A stretch of DNA of 64,000 bases from contig CASDRS010000014.1 in assembly GCA_949283255.1 (NCBI GenBank), positions 1-64,000 on the forward strand, given 5' to 3'. Of the stretch, positions 16,218 to 24,929 are shown in pieces. Made by a program: the position numbers and the translations under genes. This stretch comes from an uncultured bacterium. Lineage in GTDB: Bacteria > Cyanobacteriota > Vampirovibrionia > Gastranaerophilales > Gastranaerophilaceae. Each line of letters opens with the position of its first letter. The first letter of the stretch is position 1. The notes beneath the pieces were generated by a model, which was not told the origin of the DNA, did not search any database, and saw only the letters and a program-made list of their open reading frames with translations.

Positions 16218-19200
16218 ATGAGAAGAATGCCGGCAACAATTTTAACACTTAGTAGCATCATAATTATTTATGGATGCTACTATTTTGGGTTGCCGTATGC
16301 ATTAAACAAACCTGAAGTTGCAAATTTTGTGCAAACTCAAGCACTTAAAACAACAGGATATAAAATTGCAATAGAAAATCTAAGGTTTAAATCCTCGTAT
16401 TTTCCTGCAATAAGAATTTACGCAGATAATTTTTACATATTGAATGACGATAACAGCAAAGCTCTTACGGTTGCTAATCCATACGTAAAAATCAGATTAC
16501 TTCCGCTAATATTAAAAGAGATCAAAATAGCAGCATTAAACTCTGATAATATTGAAGCTCAACTGGTTTTTGACAAAAATTCAAAACTGAAGCTGGGGCA
16601 ATACCCGCTCGTAAAAAAGGATAATGATTTTCATATAGTTGGAAAGAACTTTAACATCAAAAAATACAAAATAAATCTTTTTGATGAGATTCAAAAAAAG
16701 ACAATCGTTTTAGACGGTAATTTCTTCAATCTCGGAGAATTTAATCAAGACAAACAAATCAGATTTTCTACAGATGCTCAATTACACACAGGCGAGAAAT
16801 TTGCAAAAATAAATGCTGATATTGACCTGCAGCTTCCGCTAAAAAATCTTTCTGAAGATAAAGCTTTATTGGATTTAGATATTCAAAATCTAGATTTATC
16901 TGATTTTAAAATATACGCTAAAGCCCTTTCTCATAACAAAATTACGGATTTACGAGGCATAATAAATATAAAAACTCATACGAAAAATATTCAAGGACAC
17001 AGAAATATTATTGGGAGATTAAATCTTGATAATTTCGGAATAATACAAAAGGATGCTGCATCTTCTATTTATAGTAAATATCCTCTTAATATCAAAGGGG
17101 ACATAAGCGTTATTAAGAATGGTTTTAAAATTAATAACCTAAAATTGCTATCACATAACATCGACATCTTTATGAATGGGAGAATCAACAAAACAAACGC
17201 AAAATTTCCTATCCTTGACTTAAAAGCAACCATAAACAAAGCAAGCGGTGCAGAATTATTACCACTGTTCCCTGGAGATGAAAACTTAAATCCTGACTTT
17301 AATTTTTACAAACTCAAAAAATACGGCATCTACGGCAACGCCACAGGAAATATTGAAATAAAAGGTGAAGCAGATTATCCAAACCTTTACGGAAACGCTC
17401 TATTAACAGATGTATACCTGATAGAGCCGATTAAGGATGCTCCAAAAAACGGAGTAATAAAGCTAAACTTTAACCAACACGAAATGAACCTTAATGCACA
17501 CGTTTTCACAAATAAAAACGAATACGTTGATGTTCTTGGCAAATTCAAACTATTCAGAAACAGATATACCGATTTATACATAAAAAGTACCGAGAATATT
17601 GAATTGGTAAAAGTCAGAAAAGTAGTAATGCCTTTGCATGAAATTTTTAAATTTGAACTTGGTCCAATCCCAATGATGCGTGTAGATGCTGGTATAGGTT
17701 CTGCGAATTTACATATTGCAGGAACAAAAACTGAACCTCATTCTTGGGGAAAAATAAATTTCCGTGATGGAATAGCTTCATTTATTACCATCAATAATAT
17801 GGTTGCTAAAAAAATTGCAGGCAGCGTAAACTTTGATAACGAAATAGTTACATTCAAAACAACTTCCACATATCTTAATAATCTGCCGGTAGACATCGAT
17901 GGTAATTGTACTCTAAGCGGAGATTTGAGCGTCAATGTTAAAGGTGAAGGTCAAAATTCAAAAGATTTGCTAAAAATAATAAACACTTCACCAATTTTGG
18001 CAGAGTTACAACAAATGATGAAGCCAATAACTTTTGCAGACGGGAAAACAAAAATATTTTTAAACATATTTGGACACGTAAACAGAGGTGAAGAGCCTGT
18101 ATTTAACAAAGATTTATTTGCAAAAGGAACAGTAGAACTAATCAATAACAAAATGACGTTTTTTGAATACAAAATTCCTGCATCAAACATCTCCGGCATA
18201 ATTCATTTTGACCGTGACGACGGAGACTTTAATATAACGGCAAATTTACTAAACTCACCGATAAGCACAAACGGTGTCATAAAAAAACAAACCGTAACAG
18301 CCAATGCTGTTTCTCATAAGTTTATTGCAGAAGACGGACTAAAAATTGCACGACTGATGTATGGAAATAAAATTCCTGCAATAAATATTCCTGGGCTAAA
18401 CACTATTCACACATCTTTTTCAGGTCACTATCATGGGCCTATGGATTTAGAACACTTCGATTACAATAAAATTACCGCAAAAGGGAAAATTTACAGTAAT
18501 TTTGGTTCAAAATCACCATTACTTGTAAATAACAGCGAATTTGAAGTCAAAAATTCCAACGTAAAAACATCTGTTATAAGAGGCGCTATAAAACGAAATC
18601 CTTATAATTTACAACTAGATATTGATAGAGCCTTTGACGAGAAAAAACTTGTCAGCGGAACTTTCTCAATGAAAGATTTTGACCTTTCCGTATTAAACGG
18701 ATTAAAAATACCTGAAATCCCGAACTTTAAAGATTTTACAAATTTCCAAGGCAAAATTAATATCTCTTCAAAAATCAAAAACAATAACATAAGACTATTT
18801 TCTCAACTTGGAGATACCAGCGTAATATACAAACCAAAACACTTAAGAATAAAAATTCTTAACGGAAATATTCTTTTTGATAAAGATGACCTTAACCTAA
18901 ACAAAATTAACGCATACGCAGGTGTAATGCCAGTATTTGTAAACGGTAAAATCTCCAATATAGTGCAAAACCCTGACTTAAACCTTTATGTTAACGCAAA
19001 ACCTTCACAGGAATTCTTTGACCAGTTTTTCAACTCAAAATCCGTGTATCCTATAAAACTCAAGGGTGATGTAATGTTCTCATCAACTCTAAGAGGAACG
19101 TTAGACAGATTGAGCTCAAAAACGGAACTAAAGCTTGACGAAAGCTCCTCTCTATACTACATGGGCGCAACAATCGGAGATTTAACAAACCCTGTAAGAA

Positions 19201-20666
19201 TATATATAGACGGAATAAGCAGTCCTACAAGCTTACGGCTAAATAATTTTGTATACGACAAAATAATCGCATCTCAGAATAATAAACGTTTTCCAAATAC
19301 TCAAGTGACAGCCAAAGGAGATATTTATCTGCTTGGTAAAAATAATTTGAGATTTAAGAATTTCAAAGTAAAAACTGAAAATCCGACAGATGCAAAAATA
19401 TTTAACATAATCTTCAAAAAACCGTTTATGAAACAAGGTGTCTTCACCTCGGATTTACTTATAAACGGAGACTTATACACTCCAAAAATCCTAGGTAAAT
19501 TAGATGTTACAAGTGTAGACATACCTGTATTCGACACAACCGTAAAAGATGTAAGTCTTGACTTTAGGCACGACAATGTGTACATAAGAACAAAAAGCTC
19601 AGTACTAGACAATGCAATATACTTTGCAGCAATAATGCAGAACAAATTCATTCCGCCATACACGTTTAAGGATGTATCATTGTATTTTGAAGACTTAGAC
19701 CTCAACAAAATTACAAATGCTATTCAAGAATACGAAGCTGACTTGTACAAACAACAGCTTGGCTTGACCAGCACTGCAAAAGCATTTGATCCTTCTCAAA
19801 TTATAGTTAAAAGCGGAAAAATTCTGGCAGATAACATTAAAATAAAAGAACTGAAAGCAACTGATTTTAAAGCAGATTTTAATATAGACAAAAACACAAC
19901 TGCGAATGTAAACGATTACAACTTCAAACTTGCCAACGGCAGTGTTAACGGAGATTTGTCATTTAATTTGCTGACAAATGAACTTGACTTAAATTCACAT
20001 ATTCATAATTCAAATGCCCAAACAATCGGAGAATCTCTATTTGATATGAAAGGTCAATTCTACGGTATAGTTAACGGGGATATGAATATAAAATGTATTG
20101 GCAAAGACCAAGCTGAATGCCTAAAAACCCTTTCTGGTAAAGGTCAATTTTTAATTAAAGACGGAAGAATGCCGAAATTGGGTTCTCTTGAATACCTGTT
20201 AAAAGCAAGCAACCTTGTAACAGGCGGTATTACGGGCATTTCAATCAACGGTATCATTGATTTGATTACACCTCTAAAAACAGGTGAATTCAAGAGTATT
20301 GCAGGACACTATAACATAGAAAACGGTATCGTAAGAGATTTGGAAGTATTTTCTAAAGGTAAAGACTTGAATCTTTACTTAACAGGCTCATACAACATTG
20401 AAAATTATATAGCTGATATGGAAGTTTATGGAAGCCTATCTTCTAATATCGCATCAGTATTCGGGAAAATAAAAAGTTTATCATTAAATACACTACTTAA
20501 CACTATCCCGCTTCTGCAGAAGAACGAACTCTCAGATGATATCACTGCAAAAATAAATAAAATTCCAGCAAACGAACAAAGCAGCATATCAAGAATATTT
20601 GCTGTAGACATCAACGGTGATATCAACGGATTGAACTATGTTAAAAGCTTTAAATGGGTAAAATAA
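16218..20666 (+). CDS. Large AsmA-like/YhdP-type envelope protein
   Basis: 1482 aa. A single N-terminal membrane anchor (about 7-28) precedes a very long beta-rich periplasmic region with the repeating short-strand pattern typical of AsmA/TamB/YhdP proteins, which form hydrophobic grooves thought to carry phospholipids between inner and outer membranes. The C-terminal part (GKGQFLIKDGRMPKLGSLEYLL onwards) resembles the AsmA C-terminal domain. The first ~100 residues (GYKIAIENLRFKSSYFPAIRI) match the AsmA/DUF748 start. TATAAT (16202-16207) sits 10 nt before the ATG, so the leader would be only a few nucleotides. A second, shorter paralogue is at 37873-40491. This implies a diderm envelope. Confidence 0.8.
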   Translation: MRRMPATILTLSSIIIIYGCYYFGLPYALNKPEVANFVQTQALKTTGYKIAIENLRFKSSYFPAIRIYADNFYILNDDNSKALTVANPYVKIRLLPLILKEIKIAALNSDNIEAQLVFDKNSKLKLGQYPLVKKDNDFHIVGKNFNIKKYKINLFDEIQKKTIVLDGNFFNLGEFNQDKQIRFSTDAQLHTGEKFAKINADIDLQLPLKNLSEDKALLDLDIQNLDLSDFKIYAKALSHNKITDLRGIINIKTHTKNIQGHRNIIGRLNLDNFGIIQKDAASSIYSKYPLNIKGDISVIKNGFKINNLKLLSHNIDIFMNGRINKTNAKFPILDLKATINKASGAELLPLFPGDENLNPDFNFYKLKKYGIYGNATGNIEIKGEADYPNLYGNALLTDVYLIEPIKDAPKNGVIKLNFNQHEMNLNAHVFTNKNEYVDVLGKFKLFRNRYTDLYIKSTENIELVKVRKVVMPLHEIFKFELGPIPMMRVDAGIGSANLHIAGTKTEPHSWGKINFRDGIASFITINNMVAKKIAGSVNFDNEIVTFKTTSTYLNNLPVDIDGNCTLSGDLSVNVKGEGQNSKDLLKIINTSPILAELQQMMKPITFADGKTKIFLNIFGHVNRGEEPVFNKDLFAKGTVELINNKMTFFEYKIPASNISGIIHFDRDDGDFNITANLLNSPISTNGVIKKQTVTANAVSHKFIAEDGLKIARLMYGNKIPAINIPGLNTIHTSFSGHYHGPMDLEHFDYNKITAKGKIYSNFGSKSPLLVNNSEFEVKNSNVKTSVIRGAIKRNPYNLQLDIDRAFDEKKLVSGTFSMKDFDLSVLNGLKIPEIPNFKDFTNFQGKINISSKIKNNNIRLFSQLGDTSVIYKPKHLRIKILNGNILFDKDDLNLNKINAYAGVMPVFVNGKISNIVQNPDLNLYVNAKPSQEFFDQFFNSKSVYPIKLKGDVMFSSTLRGTLDRLSSKTELKLDESSSLYYMGATIGDLTNPVRIYIDGISSPTSLRLNNFVYDKIIASQNNKRFPNTQVTAKGDIYLLGKNNLRFKNFKVKTENPTDAKIFNIIFKKPFMKQGVFTSDLLINGDLYTPKILGKLDVTSVDIPVFDTTVKDVSLDFRHDNVYIRTKSSVLDNAIYFAAIMQNKFIPPYTFKDVSLYFEDLDLNKITNAIQEYEADLYKQQLGLTSTAKAFDPSQIIVKSGKILADNIKIKELKATDFKADFNIDKNTTANVNDYNFKLANGSVNGDLSFNLLTNELDLNSHIHNSNAQTIGESLFDMKGQFYGIVNGDMNIKCIGKDQAECLKTLSGKGQFLIKDGRMPKLGSLEYLLKASNLVTGGITGISINGIIDLITPLKTGEFKSIAGHYNIENGIVRDLEVFSKGKDLNLYLTGSYNIENYIADMEVYGSLSSNIASVFGKIKSLSLNTLLNTIPLLQKNELSDDITAKINKIPANEQSSISRIFAVDINGDINGLNYVKSFKWVK

Positions 20667-20730
20667 AAGATAGAGAGAATAATAATACCCCTCAACTCAT
20701 TTTAATCACAAGCGGTAAAAAACAACTCCA

Positions 20731-21723
20731 CTAAACTCTTTTCCCAGTCTCTTTATCAAACAGATAAATATCATCTTTCTTGATAGAAATATCTATAGTC
20801 TTACCGACTTCAACATCAGCAGAAAGCTTTGCTGAACATTTGCTTGAGCCGATATTAAAATATACAATCTTTTCAGAACCGAGAAGCTCAGTTATATCAA
20901 CATCAGCAGTCAACTTGATCTCCCCGCTGCAAATCATTTTTTCCGGTCTAACCCCGACAAGCAGTCCCTTATATTGTCCATCAATTAGCTCTCCATCAAT
21001 GAAATTCATCTGCGGAGAACCTACAAAGCCTGCAACAAAGGTATTCTGCGGATTATTATAAATTTCCTCAGGACTTGCAACCTGCTGAATTTTACCCTTA
21101 TCTAAAACGACAATTCTGTCGCCCATAGTAAGAGCCTCAGTCTGATCGTGAGTAACATATATAAATGTAGTCTGTAGTTTTTCGTGCAACTTCTTTATCT
21201 CAGATCGCATCTGCACTCTGAGTTTTGCATCCAAATTAGATAACGGCTCATCCATCAGGAATACCTTTGGATTTCTAACAATTGCACGCCCTAAGGCAAC
21301 CCTCTGACGCTGACCGCCTGATAACTGTTTAGGCTTTCTGTCTAAATACTCAGTTAAATCAAGAATATTCGCAGCTTCCTGAACCTTTCTTTCAATCTCA
21401 TCTTTTGGAACTTTACGCATTTTTAGCCCAAATGCAATATTTTCCCTTACCGTCATATGCGGATATAAAGCATAACTCTGGAAAACAAACGCGATATCTC
21501 TATCTTTTGGTGGGATATTATTAACCTTCTTCCCGCCGATCAAAATCTCACCGTCAGAAATTTCTTCCAGTCCCGCAATCATTCTTAAGATAGTAGATTT
21601 GCCGCAGCCTGACGCCCCAACAAGAACTATAAATTCTTTATCTTTTATCTCCAAGTCAATACCATCTATAACAACCTTACTGTCATAGATTTTTTTGACA
21701 TTTTTTAAAATGACATCACTCAT
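20731..21723 (-). CDS. ABC transporter ATP-binding protein, UgpC/MsmK/MalK group
   Basis: 330 aa. Walker A GASGCGKST (36-44), Q-loop (Gln82), signature LSGGQRQ (134-140), Walker B VFLMDE (154-159) and D-loop are all intact. A C-terminal TOBE/MalK-like domain includes FVAGFVGSPQMNF and GVRPE. These ATPases energise sugar or glycerol-3-phosphate importers and are often shared by several. No permease or binding protein is in the window, so this is an orphan. I start at ATG 21721-21723, which gives the usual MSDVILKNV N-terminus; it overlaps the stop of the upstream kinase-like gene by 8 nt (ATGAGTGA), so the two are translationally coupled. Confidence 0.9.
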   Translation of the reverse strand: MSDVILKNVKKIYDSKVVIDGIDLEIKDKEFIVLVGASGCGKSTILRMIAGLEEISDGEILIGGKKVNNIPPKDRDIAFVFQSYALYPHMTVRENIAFGLKMRKVPKDEIERKVQEAANILDLTEYLDRKPKQLSGGQRQRVALGRAIVRNPKVFLMDEPLSNLDAKLRVQMRSEIKKLHEKLQTTFIYVTHDQTEALTMGDRIVVLDKGKIQQVASPEEIYNNPQNTFVAGFVGSPQMNFIDGELIDGQYKGLLVGVRPEKMICSGEIKLTADVDITELLGSEKIVYFNIGSSKCSAKLSADVEVGKTIDISIKKDDIYLFDKETGKRV

Positions 21724-22858
21724 CTTGTTGAATTGCTCCATTCTCTACAGGAATAATAACATTAAACACAGTACCCTTCATAACTTCAGTTTCAAGCCAA
21801 ACCGCACCGTGCAAAGCCTTTACCAACTCCTTGACACTACCAAGAGAAATAGAACGAACCAAATTCTTTCTATTTTGTTTATCAAGCTGTGTATAAGGCT
21901 CAAAGATACCCTCTACTTCATTTTCCTGTATTCCTACACCGTTATCACTAATACGTATCTGCATATAAGATGTTTCTACAGCATTTTTTATAGGTCTGAT
22001 ACCAACCTTTTTAACATCCTCCAAAGAAGGATTATAAAGCTCTACCAATATAGTACCAATTTCAGTAAGCTTTATAGAAATTTCAAGTAAATTTTGTAAA
22101 ATAATTTTTACAGCATTTTCATCGCTAAAAATATATTTATCAGCAAGCCCGTCAGCATCGATATTTATATCAAGCTTTTTGGTCGCAATCATAACCTCAT
22201 TATCTGTAATTACGCGCTGCACAAGGTCTAGAATATCAAACACATGCATATTTTTTTCATACAATCTTGACTCAACTTGAGCAAACTCAAAAAACTTATT
22301 CATAAAATACAACAGTTCAGTAGCATTTTTATTAATAATTCTCACATACTTGCGTTGTTTATCGTTAATCTCACCACCCAAACCATCGTTCAAAGCTTGA
22401 GAAAACCCAAGTATAGACTGCATTGGAGACTTAAATTCATTTGCAAGCTTAGTCAACATAAGATTTTTATCTTTATTCAATCTGCCGGTCTTTTCAGCCT
22501 GCGTCAAAATATTAGTCATTTCAGTAACATCACGGATAGTAATAAAATATTGGTTGTCTAATAAATTGGCACTCAATTCAACAAAAAATTCTCTTGAATT
22601 AATCACCGCTCCGCCGACAACAGAAACATCTTTATAAGAAGATTGCTCCGCAAGCTCCATACCTTTCACAACGATATCATTGAAATTGAGCCCTTTTAAA
22701 TCCTCTTTTGAAGTCTCAAAAACAATAGCGGCACGATCATTCGCCCACAATATTTCTCCACTGTTCTCGTCCACAACAAAAACCGCATCTGGCAAGTATC
22801 GTAGGACATCTTTCATATTAACTTCGCTAAATAAATTTAATAAATTCATACCTTGCAT
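21716..22858 (-). CDS. PAS-domain histidine kinase homologue, probably degenerate
   Basis: 380 aa, no membrane segment. A PAS domain (about 15-115) is followed by HisKA-like (130-200) and HATPase-like (245-370) regions. The H-box reads LANEFKSPMQSI, so the phospho-acceptor His is Asn140 (codon AAT). The N-box reads QNLLEISIKL, with Ile260 at the conserved second Asn. G1 (DNGVGI, 305-310) is intact, while G2 is reduced to ISLGSV. It should not autophosphorylate in the usual way and may act as a sensor or scaffold. Translationally coupled to the ABC ATPase downstream. The exact start is uncertain; ATG 22858 and the ATG three codons later are both possible. Confidence 0.8.
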   Translation of the reverse strand: MQGMNLLNLFSEVNMKDVLRYLPDAVFVVDENSGEILWANDRAAIVFETSKEDLKGLNFNDIVVKGMELAEQSSYKDVSVVGGAVINSREFFVELSANLLDNQYFITIRDVTEMTNILTQAEKTGRLNKDKNLMLTKLANEFKSPMQSILGFSQALNDGLGGEINDKQRKYVRIINKNATELLYFMNKFFEFAQVESRLYEKNMHVFDILDLVQRVITDNEVMIATKKLDINIDADGLADKYIFSDENAVKIILQNLLEISIKLTEIGTILVELYNPSLEDVKKVGIRPIKNAVETSYMQIRISDNGVGIQENEVEGIFEPYTQLDKQNRKNLVRSISLGSVKELVKALHGAVWLETEVMKGTVFNVIIPVENGAIQQDE

Positions 22859-23051
22859 TACATCCCGTTATGTTATATAATAGATGATAACATAAAATTT
22901 GTAAGAAAAAATTTCAATATTAACTTTTGTAATTTTTTTTTTACAAACTAGCAAAAAAAATAATCTTGGTGTTTTAAAGCATAAAACGGATAAAGAGGCA
23001 ATTTGTATTACATGAGGTCATCAGACAGTATTCCAGAAAGAAGGTATGACT

Positions 23052-23414
23052 ATGAGAGAAATTAACAATTCAACTGGCAGCTTAAGCCCGGCAAATTTCA
23101 AAAAAATCGATGCAAAAAAAGACATAGCCATTACAAATGAGAATATTCCTGAAGAACAAGCACCTTCAAAAGGCAGCGAAAACTTGGCAAATTCTCCGGA
23201 AGCAATCATCGGAAGATCTCAAGTACACGTACAAAAAGCAGATAACTTGGAGAATGATATGAAAACTATGCTAAATAACCCAGAAGCAGTTGAAAAAGCC
23301 GTTAAATTTTGCACGGTTGCAGAACGCATTCTCAAAGAACAAGGCGTAGATGAGCCGTATGAAAAAGCTGCAATTCTTGCAAATGCTTTTAAAGACGAGT
23401 TTTTTAAGAATTAG
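23052..23414 (+). CDS. Uncharacterised soluble protein
   Basis: 120 aa, no recognised family. The N-terminal half is rich in Asn, Ser, Pro and Glu and looks disordered. The C-terminal half (from about residue 64, ADNLENDMKTMLNNPEAVEKAVKF) is predicted helical. AGAAGG (23039-23044) places the start at ATG 23052 rather than 23046. It ends convergently with aroQ with a 4-nt overlap. No signal peptide. The structure (floppy N-terminus plus helical module) is compatible with an adaptor or secreted substrate, but nothing in the context shows this. Confidence 0.6.
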   Translation: MREINNSTGSLSPANFKKIDAKKDIAITNENIPEEQAPSKGSENLANSPEAIIGRSQVHVQKADNLENDMKTMLNNPEAVEKAVKFCTVAERILKEQGVDEPYEKAAILANAFKDEFFKN

Positions 23415-23851
23415 TTTTTCTGTTTCAAATAATCAATAAGCCCCAACAAACCGAGTTTGTAGCATTCTGTTCCAAACCCGCTGATTTGTGCTATACAAAC
23501 AGGAGCTATTAGAGAATTATGCCTGAATTCTTCTCTTGAATGAATATTTGTCATATGAACTTCCACTGTAGGAACATTCACAGCAGCAATCGCATCACGA
23601 ATGGCAACACTTGTATGCGTATACGCAGCAGGATTTATAACAATTCCATCAAAATTATTCAATGCCGAATGGATTTTCTCAACAATCTCACCCTCGTGAT
23701 TGCTCTGGAACATCTCTACATCAATACCCAATTCAAACGAATATGAATATAAACGCTTCTCAAGTTCCTTTAGAGTAACCGTCCCATATTTGTCAGGTTC
23801 CCTTACGCCTAGCATATTCATATTTACTCCGTTTATAATAAGAATTTTCAT
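23411..23851 (-). CDS. aroQ: Type II 3-dehydroquinate dehydratase
   Basis: Shikimate-pathway enzyme forming 3-dehydroshikimate. 146 aa, exact family length. NGVNMNMLGVREPDKYG near the N-terminus contains the flexible-loop Arg and Tyr (active site), QSNHEGEIVEKIH and NPAAYTHTSVAIRDA follow, and VEVHMTNIHSREEFR contains the catalytic His. The start is ATG 23849-23851, 8 nt after AAGGAG, not the upstream in-frame ATG at 23872. A motif shared with the HEAT-gene upstream region is at 23886-23914. Monocistronic. Confidence 0.95.
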   Translation of the reverse strand: MKILIINGVNMNMLGVREPDKYGTVTLKELEKRLYSYSFELGIDVEMFQSNHEGEIVEKIHSALNNFDGIVINPAAYTHTSVAIRDAIAAVNVPTVEVHMTNIHSREEFRHNSLIAPVCIAQISGFGTECYKLGLLGLIDYLKQKN

Positions 23852-23997
23852 GACATTTCTCCTTGCAAACATGATAATATAAAATCAACCAATTGTAAAT
23901 TTTTATTAACTTTTGAATTACATGTGTAACATGTTTTTCATGTTCAGCTTATCATGCATGTACAACTATCCCCAAATCTCCTCCCAAGATTATTGTA

Positions 23998-24024
23998 AAG
24001 CTACCAAAGAGTAGCTTTTTTTTT
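23998..24024 (+). terminator. Hairpin with T-tract on the plus strand
   Basis: AAGCTAC (23998-24004), CAAAGA loop, GTAGCTT (24011-24017), then T's to 24024. No obvious plus-strand gene precedes it, since 23885-23998 holds no ORF. It may end an undetected small RNA or read-through from the left. Confidence 0.55.
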
Positions 24025-24043
24025 ACATATTTTTATAAAAACA

Positions 24044-24071
24044 TAAAAAAACGGCACCTTATGAGGTGCCG
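24044..24071 (-). terminator. Terminator of the Pro/His-rich gene
   Basis: CGGCACCT (24052-24059), TATG loop, AGGTGCCG (24064-24071). On the minus strand the stem is followed by a run of seven T's (24051-24045). It lies 23 nt after the stop at 24094. Confidence 0.85.
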
Positions 24072-24093
24072 TAGAGTATTTGATAGTGATAGA

Positions 24094-24465
24094 TTATTTT
24101 TTATCAGGTTTCGGTTGAGCAGGAGGGGTAACAGGTCTTTCACCCTGCTCAAAGTGTTTTGCAGGTCTCATAGCATCTCTATGATGCTTATGATGCCTCA
24201 TTTCTCCAGGTCTGTTACCTCGAAAGTCAGCATGAGGGGGGAACATTCCCGGAGCACCCTTATGTATATTTATATCAACCCTTTCTATTGGAGGTGGAGG
24301 TGGAAATTGACCAGGGATTCTAGGTGGCTTGTGTACGGCAGAAAATACTGCCAATGCCAGTAACGCTCCTATAAATGACGTTGCAATAGACATTAATGCT
24401 CTATATACTTCTCTTTTCTTTATACAAAAATACCTTTTAGTATGTATATCTTTCTCTTCTGTCAT
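24094..24465 (-). CDS. Single-pass membrane protein with Pro/His-rich tail
   Basis: 123 aa. A short charged N-terminus (residues 1-22) leads to one hydrophobic segment (about 25-45) and an extracytoplasmic tail rich in Pro, His, Arg and Lys: a PPPPP run, then HHKHHRDAM and a PPAQPKPDKK end. AAAGGAGG, an optimal ribosome binding site, is 5 nt before ATG 24463-24465, which excludes the upstream in-frame ATG at 24495. No family recognised. A His cluster plus polyproline could span peptidoglycan or bind metals; this is inference from composition. Confidence 0.65.
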   Translation of the reverse strand: MTEEKDIHTKRYFCIKKREVYRALMSIATSFIGALLALAVFSAVHKPPRIPGQFPPPPPIERVDINIHKGAPGMFPPHADFRGNRPGEMRHHKHHRDAMRPAKHFEQGERPVTPPAQPKPDKK

Positions 24466-24538
24466 ACAGCCTCCTTTACTTTTTAACGTGTACATTCATA
24501 TAACGAAATAAGAAAACAAATTGTTCATTTTTAGAACA

Positions 24539-24572
24539 AAAAAGCCTTGTATAAGTTTATACAAGGCTTTTT
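24539..24572. terminator. Strong bidirectional terminator after the murA operon
   Basis: AAAAAGCCTTGTATAA (24539-24554) pairs with TTATACAAGGCTTTTT (24557-24572) around a tiny loop. It is symmetrical, so it can work on both strands; the minus-strand murA unit ends at 24591. Confidence 0.85.
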
Positions 24573-24590
24573 ATAAATTTTTTATGTAAC

Positions 24591-24929
24591 CTACCCATTA
24601 CCATTTGGACTTTCATAATCAATACCCATTTCCTTTAAAGTCCTTATAAAATTTTGGGCACAAATCTTTTGAGCTTCAGGAGGTACAATTCTTAAAATCT
24701 CTACAGTTCTTGATATAACCGGATCCTTATCATACCAACGATTATTAGCATTTACAGGTTTAACCATCGCATAAAATTTATCAACAGTTTCTTTTGATAC
24801 TTTCTCTTCTATTTTCTTCAAAAAAATTTCAGCCTGAGCATGTAATTCGTTTTGGTAATTCTTTAGCAATTCGATAACTTCTAAAAGTAACGGATCGTGA
24901 TCGTACCAACGCTTATATGTAGGACTCAT
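24591..24929 (-). CDS. Small protein with duplicated RWYDxDP module
   Basis: 112 aa made of two related halves. KRWYDHDPLLLEVIELL (about 6-22) and NRWYDKDPVISRTVEIL (about 63-79) align directly, each followed by a helix with EAQ/HAQAE and a FIRTLKE/FLKKIEE end. No catalytic motif, no signal peptide. It overlaps the end of murA by 17 nt and has GGAGGG upstream, so it is cotranslated with murA. A role in cell-wall synthesis or its control is possible by position only. I do not recognise the family. Confidence 0.7.
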   Translation of the reverse strand: MSPTYKRWYDHDPLLLEVIELLKNYQNELHAQAEIFLKKIEEKVSKETVDKFYAMVKPVNANNRWYDKDPVISRTVEILRIVPPEAQKICAQNFIRTLKEMGIDYESPNGNG

